NCBI RefSeq assembly: GCF_003324525.1
Contig: NZ_QGDC01000004.1
Location: 372,001-436,000 of the forward strand
From: Mucilaginibacter hurinus
GTDB taxonomy: Bacteria > Bacteroidota > Bacteroidia > Sphingobacteriales > Sphingobacteriaceae
Length of the DNA: 64,000 nucleotides
Reading direction: 5' to 3'
The notes under the pieces are model-generated. The model saw only the letters and a program-made list of their open reading frames with translations, was not told where the DNA came from and did no database searches. Position 1 is the first letter of the stretch. Each line of letters opens with the position of its first letter. Positions 37,432 to 46,693 of this stretch are shown here, in pieces. The translations under genes were made by a program, and so were the position numbers.

Positions 37432-40400
37432 ATGAAAAAAATTTCACTATTTATCCTGTTTTCTTCTTTTATATCTGTTGCGATTGGTCAGGTGCCCGCA
37501 ATTACCTCATTCAGCCCTACCAGCGGAATGGCCGGTACTACCGTAACCATAACAGGAAAAAACTTTAATGCTACGGCTGATAAAAACGGCGTTTTGCTAA
37601 ATGGTTTGCGAGCGCCTGTAATTACAGCGAGCGCTACACAGCTAACTGTTACTGTTCCCCCCGGTGCCTCTTACGGCGCTTTTACCGTTGCCAACAAAGA
37701 CAACGCGCTTACCGGAACCTCAAAGGGCTTGTTTTTAACTATGCCTGATAAGCCTATCCCAATAGGTACACCTATAGATTTTGAAGACGAGCAAATACTG
37801 GTTAAACACTACGACTGGGGCTTTTTGAACCCCCATGCTGTAGCCGATATTGACGGCGACGGGCAACTGGATATTGTAGTTTCGGACGACGCCACAACCG
37901 ACATCATTATCTTCAGGAACACCGCGACCACCGGGAGCACAATACCGATGTTTACCCGGGTAAACATCGGTATTGGTATTGCCGGACGCCTTTTAAAAGC
38001 CGAGGATATAAATGGCGACGGAAAACCTGATATTATCATTACCACCACCGACAAGATGTTTATACTTGTTAATCATGCTACTCCGGGAACTATTACAGGC
38101 GCTTCGTTCGGCGTGGTATCAGTTACGCTGACCACCCCGCCGCTTAAATTATTTACCGGCGATGCTGACGGCGACGGCAGGATCGATATCATAACTACCG
38201 GTGAGAATAAATTTACTGTTTATCCCAACTCATCGGTTAACGGCATAATTAATGCCACATCGTTTGCAACCAAGGTAAACGTTGTTGTTCCGGATATGCT
38301 ATACCTGCAGGTGGCAGATATGAATATTGACGGGAAAGTTGATATTATAGCAGTTCGTACGATAAATTTCGAGTCGAAGAAAATAGATATTTATCGCAAT
38401 ACCGCCACACCCGGCAACCTGAAATCATCGTCGTTCGTATCGGCTCTAAATCTTCTGCCTGCAAAACACCCAAGGGCTGTATTTGCAAAAGATATTAACG
38501 GCGATGGGTTACCCGAGTTAATACAGGGCAACTTCGAAAATGATGAGATAAGCATTTTTCAAAACAAAACCGTTGCGGGCAGCGCCACCATAGCACTGGG
38601 CACATCAATTAAAATACCCATGCTCGCATCCGTGGTTTCCGTTGAAGTGGGCGATTTTGACGGTAATGGCAAACCCGATGTATATGCCATATCTGACCAT
38701 ACGCCATCGTATATTACACTCATACGCAATACAAATGCCACGTCAACCCTGGCATTGGCAGGGTTCGCTAAAAAAAATACATATAGTTTTCCGACCCGGG
38801 GTGCGGACGTTTCTGTAGGCGATGTAGATGGCAACGGCAGGCCCGACCTGGTTTATGGTGATAAGCAGCTTGTGATAGCCCTTAATAGTCCCGGCGCACC
38901 GCCTAAAATAACTAGTCTTGAGATACCCGACAGTACTTCGGCAGGCGACCTGATAGAAATTTATGGCGACGGTTTTAGCACCCATATCGCCGAGAATCAG
39001 ATTTTCTTCGGTACTATAAAGGCCGAGGTGACCGAAGCCTATCAAACACGTTTAAGTGTAAAAGTACCTTACGGCGCGGGTTACGAGCCTGTCACCGTTT
39101 TAAACAAGACTAAAGGTTTGGCGGCTGTTTCGTCAAGGCCTTTTTCGGCAAAGTTCTCTTCCAGGTATGACCTGGCTGCGAATGATTTTGCCGCGCCGTT
39201 TAACCTGGCCGGGGGCGGTAAGCCCCTCGCTACCGTAGCTGCCGATATTGATGGCAATGGCAAACCCGACCTGGTGGTTTTAAATGATACCGGCAACAGT
39301 TTAACCATATACCGCAATATAGGCGCTAATGGCAAACTGGCAGCCGCCTCATTCGCCGCCGGCGTTACTTTCGCTACAGGCACTAACGCTTCTTCGGTAA
39401 TAGTAAAGGATTTAAATAATGATGGCAAGGCAGATATAGCAGTGGCTAATGCGGGCTCGAATACGGTTTCGGTATTTATTAATAAGGCCGTAAGCGGTAA
39501 TATCACCGCTGCTTCGCTGGCTGCCAAAGTTGATTTTACTGTTGGTACTAACCCGGTAAAAATAGCTTCGGCAGATATAGATAGCGACGGCCATGCAGAT
39601 CTGCTTACTGCCAATAATACGGCTAAAAGTTTCTCGGTATTGCGCAATACAGGTACAGGCACCGACCTGGCCTTCGCTGCAAAAGTGGATATAACCACGC
39701 CCGGCAAACCTTCGGCTATTGCCGTCGGCGATTTCGACAATGATGACAAACCCGATGTGGTTGTAACTAACGGCGATATCAACTCAGTTTCGATATTTGA
39801 GAACAAAGCGGTAGCAGGGGCAATCAGTGCTTCATCATTCGCGGCAGCCTTTACCATGGCAACAGGCAACAACCCTGTTGATATTGCCTTAGGCAGGTTA
39901 ATGAATGGCTACAACATTGTGGTGGCCAATAAAGGCAACAATATGGTTTCTGTTTTTTATGGCAATAATTATTATAATCACCTGGAGTTTGAACCCCGGT
40001 TTGACCTGGCCACTGGAACTGCACCGGCAGCTGTTAAAGTTGCCGACATGGATGGTGACGGATACCTTGACATTGCTGTAGCTAATTCTGGCGGAAACAA
40101 TATTTCGCTCTACCGTAACCTTTACAACTGGACTGATGATGATGAAGTATTAAAATTTGCCGAAAAAGTTGACCTTGCTACAGGAATATTACCGCTTGAC
40201 TTAACCGTTTGCGACTTTGATGAGGACACACGGCCTGATATTGTTGTAGCTAAGGGTGATAGCAACGATCTCTCGTTATTCCGTAACTCATACACCAATA
40301 TCGCACCCACTATCACTTCATTTACGCCACAAAGCGGGCCGCTGGGTACTGAAGTTACTATAAACGGCACCAACTTTAATGCTGATCCGTTAAAAAATTC

Positions 40401-43400
40401 GGTATTTTTTGGTGCGGTTAGGGCAACCGTTGTGCAGGCCACTTCAAAAAAACTGGTAGTTACCGTACCGGCCGGGGCAAATTATCATCCCATCGCTGTA
40501 ACTAACACCGGCAGAAACTCAACAGCATGGACACAAAAACCGTTTGTTGTTACATTTACTAATCCGCAAAACTCAACTTATACTGATTTTGACGACCCTG
40601 TATATATATACGCATCTACCGCTGGCCATAGGGTAAGAGTAAGCGACCTGAACGGAGACGGCAAGCCGGATATTTTGGTAAGCCCCGACCATGTTGACCT
40701 TACCGCACTCTTCCGCAACGTTTCGAAACCGGGCAGTTTAACTAGTTTAGCATTTCACACAAGTTATAACAACCCGAGTTTAACCATAGATGAAACTGCC
40801 AATATAATTGACATAGACGCCGATGGTAAGCCTGATATTTTCGACCTTAAAAAAGGGGTATGCCATATAAACATTACCAACTGGGGCGTGGACACCATTG
40901 CATCCTTTAAACCAGAAGAGATTGTATTTCGCTACTTTATTGACGATTATGTATTAGCTGATGTTACAGCTGACGGCAAACCCGATATATTAACTTTTGG
41001 TGATGGCGTAATGATATTCCAGAATGTTTCATCAAAGGGTATAATCAGGTTCGAACATTTAAAAAATATACCCATTACTAATACAGCCGGAGCTGCATTA
41101 GCGGTTACCGATATTAACAGCGACCTGAAACCCGACCTGGTGATAACACGGAAAGGCACAAACTATGTATCAGTACTGCTTAACATATCCACGGGCCAAT
41201 CACCCGTTTTTGCGGCTAAAATAGATGTGGCCACCGGCACACTTGGTGCCTCACCTGCTGCTTTTGCAGACCTGGACAGCGACGGGAAACCCGACATGAT
41301 AGTGGGTAACCTGGCCAGCAATAGTGTATCGTTTTTGCGTAATACATCTACCGAGGGTAGCAACAACCTGTTTGCTGCGAAGGTTGACTTCGCATTATCG
41401 GGTAACCCAACCTCTGCCAATTTAGCAGATGTACGCGTCACTTTAGGTGATATTACCGGCGACGGTAAGCCTGATATTATAGCCACTTTAAGAGATACTT
41501 ACGCGTGGGAAAAAACAATGATAAACTACATCATTAATAAATCAACACCGGCCAATTTTACCGCTGCATCATTTGTTGCCGGAGAAAAGTTAGGAAAGCG
41601 AGGCTTCATCAGAAATTGGCCGGAACTGTCCGATGTTGACGGAGACAGCAAGCCCGACCTGTTTTACGCCGATGGTCAAAATTTGGTACTGTTGCGTAAT
41701 AATCATATAAAGCCGCCGCTGATTAAATCAGTAATTTATACCCAGGATAAGGATAAAACCCCCACGGCTTTAATAACCGGCAAATACTTTGGTAAAACCA
41801 CAGCTGCCAACACCGTTTACTTTGGCGCAGCAAAAGGCACCGTTACCTTTGTTAACGATACCTCATTACTAGTTAATGTACCTGTGGGTGCTACTTATAA
41901 ACCGGTCACTGTTTTAAATACCGAAATGCAGCTTTCGGGTTATTATTCGATGCCGTTTAGCAAGAAATATATAGCCAATGCACGCGTAGAGGGCGCAGAC
42001 ATGCCTATAAAAATAACCGCCCCAACAGGTACACAACCCGGCGCACAGGCCACTGCCGATATTGATGGCGACGGCAAACCCGATATTATTGTGGCAAACC
42101 AGGGCAGCGGCAGCATTTCGGTTTTCCGTAACACCTACACGGGTGGTACGCGCACCGATCTGGCAAGCGGCGCTAAACCTGTTGCTGTTGCCACGGGCGA
42201 CCTTGATAATGATGGCCGTACCGATATTGTTGTTGTAAACGAAACAGATAAAACGTTGTCGATATTTAAAAATAACGCGGCAAGCGGCAATATCACTACC
42301 TCATCGTTTGCGGCTAAGGTTAACCTGGCGACAGGTAATAAACCATCGGCCGTAGCCATACGCGATATTGACGGCAACGGCAAACCCGACATACTGGTAA
42401 CTAATAAAGATGATAACACCTTCTCGGTATACCTTAATAAAGGTGTGGCCAATGTAATAACAGCTGCATCTTTCCAGCAGCGGGTAAGCTTTGGCGTGGG
42501 CATGCAACCAACAGGCATAGTAGCTACTGATTTTGATAGTGACGGTAAAGCCGATGTGGTAGTAGCCAATTCAGAAGATTCCTTTATGTCGCTTTTTCAA
42601 AATTTGTTTGAGAAAGACGTTATCCAGGCTTCATCATTCGGCCCTAAAATTAATCTTATTGGTTATCATGTACGAGCTATTACCAGCGGCGATTTTAATG
42701 CTGACGGCCGGGACGACCTGGTGGCCATAACAAATTACTCGGTACAGCCATACTATAACAATTATCCACAGGCCTCCCAGTTTACCGCGGGTTTGTTTTA
42801 CGTACCGGGAAATATAGCAACCATGCCCGACGTAACATCGATTGACATGTCTGACTTTGACGGCGACGGCTTTCCCGATCTGGTTATTACAGGAAGCGAC
42901 CCCGACAGTATTATGGTTCACCGTAACGGTATGGCCAGGGAGTTGTACAGCGTATTTGAAAAAGGTGTAAAAATAGCAGCCGGTAAAAACCCCGCTGGCG
43001 TAAGTGCCGGCGACCTTACCGGCGACGGCAAACCGGATATAGCGGTTACCAATGCAAGCACCAAGACCATTTCGATACTGGTGAACAGCACGCTCCTGTC
43101 GGCGCCGGTTATTACATCTTTCAATCCTGAAAAGGGGCCGGCGGATTTGCCGATAACCATATATGGCGACCACTTTGATGCCTTGCCTCAAAATAATATT
43201 GTATACTTTGGAACGGCGAAAGCAGAAATACTATCTGCATCGGTAAAAAAACTAATGGCACGGGTACCTTTTGGTGCAACATACCAGCCCATAAGTGTGT
43301 TGAATACCGATAAAAAACTTATCGGATTTTCTAAAAGCTCATTTGCTGTCACATTCAAAGCCGGCACCCCGGCCGTCGACTCGCGGGTTAATTTAAACTC

Positions 43401-44781
43401 AGGTCTCAAACCTACAGGTGTTACCATTGGCGATTTTAACCTTGACGGAAAACCCGATGTTGCCGTAGCCAATAGTGGTGAAAGCACAATGAGCATTTTC
43501 TACAATAAGGTAATACAACCGGGAAAAATGGGTGTATCATCGTTCACTTCGGGTATTAAGTACACAACAGGTGCAAACCCTGCCGCGGTTATTACTGCCG
43601 ATATTGATATCGACGGGTATTTGGATATAGTTACCGCCAACTATGGCAGCAACTCCATATCATTTTTTGGCAGTTCACCCGGCACCGAAAAGCTTTTTTC
43701 GGACCAGTACCAATTGCCAACCGGCTTGAAACCTGTGGCCCTAACCATATCCGACCTTAACGGCGATGGTATACCCGAAATAATCGTAGCCAATTCAGGC
43801 AGTAATACCGTATCGGTATTCCCGGGTATCAAAACAGATGGCCAGTACGACATCGGTATTAGAGTTGATTTTGCTACCGGCAGCAGCCCATCGGGCGTTT
43901 GCACGGCGGATATAAACGACGACGGTAAACCCGAAATAATTGTTAGCAACTATGCCGGCAACTCTGTTTCGATATTGCAAAATACCACCCGGACAAGGTC
44001 GGCTAATATAACTTTTGCACCTAGAAAGGATATTCCAATTGAAGGCGGCCCTCAGCAGGTGAGTGCAGTTGATATAAATAAGGATGGCAAAACAGATATT
44101 GTTGTGGTGAACAAACTTACCAATAAGGTAAGCGTACTTGTAAATAATTATTCAGAAGGCGCGATGTCATCGTCCCCGTTTAGTGTAAAAACATTTACTA
44201 CCGGTACCAGTCCTGCTTACGCCGCTATAGGCGATGTTAGCGGCGAAGGGCATGCCGACATTGTAGTAACCAACAATACGGGCAATTCAATATCTGTACT
44301 GCCAAACCTAAGTAGCGGGACCAATATCGCCTTCGCTGCCAAAATGGACCTGCCATCAGGCACTGCGCCGCAAGGTGTTGCTATTGCAGATTTTGATGGC
44401 GATGGCAAACCGGATATAGCTCTTGCCGGTTCATCAGCTAATGTATTATCTATTATCCGTAATGCGTCGGGCACGCCATCGGCAATAGAGAACAATAAAC
44501 TTGCCGCTGAAGCCACATCTGCATCAACTGTAAAATTGACTGTATATCCTAATCCTGCTAGCACAACGGCTAATATCGGGTACCAATTGCCCAAACAGTC
44601 AGATGTGGAGATTGGTATATTTAATATGAAGGGGAAACGGGTAGCAAGTCACAGCGTAAGTCAAGCCGCCGCCGGCTCCAATCAAATTCAGGTAGATGTA
44701 TCGGCTTTGCCTGCTGATATCTACTTTATCAACATACAAGCTTCCGGGTTCAATGAAATGGGGAAACTGTTAAAAAATTAG
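37432..44781 (+). CDS. Giant secreted protein: five TIG/IPT plus seven-bladed FG-GAP modules, T9SS sorting domain
   Basis: 2449 residues. Signal peptide 1-19 (cut after AIG). Five TIG/IPT domains begin at residues 24, 493, 961, 1431 and 1894 (ITSFSPTSG, ITSLEIPDS, ITSFTPQSG, IKSVIYTQD, ITSFNPEKG). Each is followed by seven FG-GAP/VCBS blades with a Ca-binding loop of the DxDGDGKPDIxV type: 34 clear loops plus one degenerate copy in module 2 make 35. The C-terminus (about 2365-2449, VYPNPAS onward, ending GKLLKN) is a type A T9SS sorting domain, so the protein should pass the outer membrane and be surface-anchored or released. FG-GAP propellers resemble integrin alpha heads and lectins; an adhesin or glycan-binding scaffold is inferred. 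Several antisense ORFs within are repeat artefacts. Confidence 0.9.
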   Translation: MKKISLFILFSSFISVAIGQVPAITSFSPTSGMAGTTVTITGKNFNATADKNGVLLNGLRAPVITASATQLTVTVPPGASYGAFTVANKDNALTGTSKGLFLTMPDKPIPIGTPIDFEDEQILVKHYDWGFLNPHAVADIDGDGQLDIVVSDDATTDIIIFRNTATTGSTIPMFTRVNIGIGIAGRLLKAEDINGDGKPDIIITTTDKMFILVNHATPGTITGASFGVVSVTLTTPPLKLFTGDADGDGRIDIITTGENKFTVYPNSSVNGIINATSFATKVNVVVPDMLYLQVADMNIDGKVDIIAVRTINFESKKIDIYRNTATPGNLKSSSFVSALNLLPAKHPRAVFAKDINGDGLPELIQGNFENDEISIFQNKTVAGSATIALGTSIKIPMLASVVSVEVGDFDGNGKPDVYAISDHTPSYITLIRNTNATSTLALAGFAKKNTYSFPTRGADVSVGDVDGNGRPDLVYGDKQLVIALNSPGAPPKITSLEIPDSTSAGDLIEIYGDGFSTHIAENQIFFGTIKAEVTEAYQTRLSVKVPYGAGYEPVTVLNKTKGLAAVSSRPFSAKFSSRYDLAANDFAAPFNLAGGGKPLATVAADIDGNGKPDLVVLNDTGNSLTIYRNIGANGKLAAASFAAGVTFATGTNASSVIVKDLNNDGKADIAVANAGSNTVSVFINKAVSGNITAASLAAKVDFTVGTNPVKIASADIDSDGHADLLTANNTAKSFSVLRNTGTGTDLAFAAKVDITTPGKPSAIAVGDFDNDDKPDVVVTNGDINSVSIFENKAVAGAISASSFAAAFTMATGNNPVDIALGRLMNGYNIVVANKGNNMVSVFYGNNYYNHLEFEPRFDLATGTAPAAVKVADMDGDGYLDIAVANSGGNNISLYRNLYNWTDDDEVLKFAEKVDLATGILPLDLTVCDFDEDTRPDIVVAKGDSNDLSLFRNSYTNIAPTITSFTPQSGPLGTEVTINGTNFNADPLKNSVFFGAVRATVVQATSKKLVVTVPAGANYHPIAVTNTGRNSTAWTQKPFVVTFTNPQNSTYTDFDDPVYIYASTAGHRVRVSDLNGDGKPDILVSPDHVDLTALFRNVSKPGSLTSLAFHTSYNNPSLTIDETANIIDIDADGKPDIFDLKKGVCHINITNWGVDTIASFKPEEIVFRYFIDDYVLADVTADGKPDILTFGDGVMIFQNVSSKGIIRFEHLKNIPITNTAGAALAVTDINSDLKPDLVITRKGTNYVSVLLNISTGQSPVFAAKIDVATGTLGASPAAFADLDSDGKPDMIVGNLASNSVSFLRNTSTEGSNNLFAAKVDFALSGNPTSANLADVRVTLGDITGDGKPDIIATLRDTYAWEKTMINYIINKSTPANFTAASFVAGEKLGKRGFIRNWPELSDVDGDSKPDLFYADGQNLVLLRNNHIKPPLIKSVIYTQDKDKTPTALITGKYFGKTTAANTVYFGAAKGTVTFVNDTSLLVNVPVGATYKPVTVLNTEMQLSGYYSMPFSKKYIANARVEGADMPIKITAPTGTQPGAQATADIDGDGKPDIIVANQGSGSISVFRNTYTGGTRTDLASGAKPVAVATGDLDNDGRTDIVVVNETDKTLSIFKNNAASGNITTSSFAAKVNLATGNKPSAVAIRDIDGNGKPDILVTNKDDNTFSVYLNKGVANVITAASFQQRVSFGVGMQPTGIVATDFDSDGKADVVVANSEDSFMSLFQNLFEKDVIQASSFGPKINLIGYHVRAITSGDFNADGRDDLVAITNYSVQPYYNNYPQASQFTAGLFYVPGNIATMPDVTSIDMSDFDGDGFPDLVITGSDPDSIMVHRNGMARELYSVFEKGVKIAAGKNPAGVSAGDLTGDGKPDIAVTNASTKTISILVNSTLLSAPVITSFNPEKGPADLPITIYGDHFDALPQNNIVYFGTAKAEILSASVKKLMARVPFGATYQPISVLNTDKKLIGFSKSSFAVTFKAGTPAVDSRVNLNSGLKPTGVTIGDFNLDGKPDVAVANSGESTMSIFYNKVIQPGKMGVSSFTSGIKYTTGANPAAVITADIDIDGYLDIVTANYGSNSISFFGSSPGTEKLFSDQYQLPTGLKPVALTISDLNGDGIPEIIVANSGSNTVSVFPGIKTDGQYDIGIRVDFATGSSPSGVCTADINDDGKPEIIVSNYAGNSVSILQNTTRTRSANITFAPRKDIPIEGGPQQVSAVDINKDGKTDIVVVNKLTNKVSVLVNNYSEGAMSSSPFSVKTFTTGTSPAYAAIGDVSGEGHADIVVTNNTGNSISVLPNLSSGTNIAFAAKMDLPSGTAPQGVAIADFDGDGKPDIALAGSSANVLSIIRNASGTPSAIENNKLAAEATSASTVKLTVYPNPASTTANIGYQLPKQSDVEIGIFNMKGKRVASHSVSQAAAGSNQIQVDVSALPADIYFINIQASGFNEMGKLLKN

Positions 44782-45197
44782 GCCGAAATAAATTGACCTT
44801 TGAACGAGGATTCGCCTACTGCGACTCTTAAAGATAATGCCTTGTATTCTTGGAAATGATATTATCTTTCCATACCCGTAAAATTTTGGTGGCAGGCAGA
44901 TTACTTTGGATATCTCTGTTGTTGACATCTTAAACAAGGAGCTGTAACGCTATTATTAGAAGATAATCACTCAAATGCAAGATTTTATGGCAGAAGTTAG
45001 AAACCCTTGAGAGAGCAAGTATAATTAGCAGAAGAGAGTCAACCATGAAAAGCATAAAATTCCCTTACTATTTTCTTACTGAAAATTTCCAGTAAGAAAA
45101 TAGTGAGAAAACATAAGTATCATAAAGGAGACCAAGGGCTAGTAAATACTACAGCTCCCCTACAAAAGGATAATAAATACAACTATCTGATAATCAA
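44782..45197. other. Intergenic region holding flanking repeat copy 2
   Basis: 416 bp between the giant gene and the convergent mnmE. It contains a 9-bp inverted repeat (AAAGATAAT 44830-44838 with ATTATCTTT 44861-44869, 22-nt loop), repeat copy 2 and its hairpin. No gene and no classical T-tailed terminator was found. Confidence 0.6.
44978..45148. repeat. Diverged direct repeat, copy 2, downstream of the giant gene
   Basis: About 171 bp homologous to 36961-37129, direct orientation, 8017 bp start to start. Centre: a 17-bp stem (45064-45080 with 45091-45107, one G-T wobble, 10-nt loop GAAAATTTCC). The hairpin has no T tail on either strand, so it is not a typical terminator. It could be part of a structured RNA or of a decayed mobile element. 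Confidence 0.75.
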
Positions 45198-46565
45198 TTA
45201 CTTACCGATACAAAACTTACTAAATATATTATCCAGCAAGTCATCGGTAGTAACGGTCCCAGTTATTTCGCCAAGGTAGTGCAGGGCCTGTTTAATGTCA
45301 ATGGCTAAAAAATCTGAAGTAACGTGGTCTATCCCGTTGAGCACTCTTGCCAAGGCATCTTCAGTTTTTTGCAGGGCTTCAAGATGTCTTATATTGGTTA
45401 CAAGGGTTTCGTCCCCGGTCAATTGGTCTTTAACGGCTGAGGAATAAATACGGGCTTTCAACTCGTCGATATGCTGCTTGTTTTTAGCGGATATCGGGGT
45501 AATATTTTCCGACCCTGGTAAGCTTAAAAGCTGTGCTTCATTTAACAGGTCGATCTTGTTGGCGACCGCCAATATGGTCACACCCGGACGCTCAAGACTT
45601 CGCAGGTCATCATTAAGTTCATTCACAGAGATTTGAACCGCGTCAAAAACATAAATTATAAGGGCGGTCTGCGCTATCTTTTCCATCGTACGCTGTACAC
45701 CTATTTGCTCAATGGTATCAGTGGCTTCCCGTATCCCCGCAGTGTCTATCAGCCTGAAATTAATCCCTTTGATGTTAAGCACCTCTTCTATTGTATCACG
45801 TGTGGTGCCCGGAATATGGCTAACTATAGCCCGTTCTTCGTTGAGGAGCGCGTTCAGCAAGGTTGACTTCCCCGCGTTGGGCCTGCCTGCTATAACTGTG
45901 TTAACGCCGTGTTTTATCGCGTTGCCTAATTCAAACGACCGTATGAGACTACCTATAACGCGATTAGTATCCAGCACAAGTTGCTTTAGCTGGTCGCGGT
46001 TGGCAAATTCCACGTCTTCTTCCGAAAAATCAAGTTCCAGTTCAACAAGTGATGCAAATTTTATAAGTTCGTTCCTCAAAGTTTGCAGTTGGTTGCTGAA
46101 ACCGCCGCGAAGTTGTTGCAGGGCTACTTGCTGTGATGCCTTCGAGTTGGCGGCTATCAGGTCAGCCACAGCCTCGGCTTGCGACAAATCCAACTGGCCG
46201 TTTAAAAAGGCCCGGAGTGTAAACTCACCGGGGTTTGCAGAGCGGGCACCGCGTTTTACAAGCAATTTAATAATGCTTTCTAAAATAAAAACGGAGCCAT
46301 GGCAGGATATTTCCACCACGTTTTCGCGGGTGTATGAGCGCGGGGCGACAAATAACGACACTAAAACCTCATCCAGCACAACCTGGTTATCAACGATATG
46401 TCCAAAATGTATAGTATGTGACGGCTGTTGGGTGAGATCTTTACCCTTAAAAACGCTGTTGGCTATGCGGATAGCGTCCGTGCCGGAGAGGCGTATTACG
46501 CCTATTGCTCCAATTCCATTAGGCGTAGCCAGGGCAACAATGGTTTCTTCGTGGTGATTTGTCAT
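45198..46565 (-). CDS. mnmE: tRNA uridine-5-carboxymethylaminomethyl(34) synthesis GTPase MnmE
   Basis: 455 residues from ATG 46565, chosen because MTNHHEETIVALATPNGIGAIGVIRLSG matches the usual MnmE start; an in-frame ATG at 46580 adds five residues. Order: tetrahydrofolate-binding N-domain (1-115), helical domain, inserted Ras-like G domain with GRPNAGKS (P-loop), TTRD, DTAG and NKID, and the C-terminal CIGK with the catalytic Cys. With MnmG it modifies the wobble uridine of tRNAs in the cytosol. Housekeeping gene, convergent with the giant gene. Confidence 0.97.
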   Translation of the reverse strand: MTNHHEETIVALATPNGIGAIGVIRLSGTDAIRIANSVFKGKDLTQQPSHTIHFGHIVDNQVVLDEVLVSLFVAPRSYTRENVVEISCHGSVFILESIIKLLVKRGARSANPGEFTLRAFLNGQLDLSQAEAVADLIAANSKASQQVALQQLRGGFSNQLQTLRNELIKFASLVELELDFSEEDVEFANRDQLKQLVLDTNRVIGSLIRSFELGNAIKHGVNTVIAGRPNAGKSTLLNALLNEERAIVSHIPGTTRDTIEEVLNIKGINFRLIDTAGIREATDTIEQIGVQRTMEKIAQTALIIYVFDAVQISVNELNDDLRSLERPGVTILAVANKIDLLNEAQLLSLPGSENITPISAKNKQHIDELKARIYSSAVKDQLTGDETLVTNIRHLEALQKTEDALARVLNGIDHVTSDFLAIDIKQALHYLGEITGTVTTDDLLDNIFSKFCIGK

Positions 46566-46693
46566 ATAGTCCATGGTCATGGTCGGTTGGCCATGTCCTC
46601 CAAGCTACAAAGTTCGTTATTAATCAGCAAACTTACCACGAAGTATCAACAACCGACTGTCATATCGAAAAAAATGCCGTATTTGGTGGTACT

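Noticed and set aside
38559-44594. Many antisense ORFs of 60-263 codons inside the giant gene
   Set aside because: They are all opposite the repeated Asp/Gly-rich FG-GAP coding sequence; repeats of one codon pattern keep the other strand open. They lack motifs and start signals, and the sense frame explains the composition.
36961-45148. CRISPR-like or insertion-sequence interpretation of the flanking repeats
   Set aside because: There are only two long, diverged copies 8 kb apart, no transposase, no terminal inverted repeats and no spacers, so neither label can be supported.
45712-46557. Plus-strand ORF of 281 codons opposite mnmE
   Set aside because: mnmE is a certain gene on the other strand. 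The ORF product is Ser/Thr rich and has no domain.
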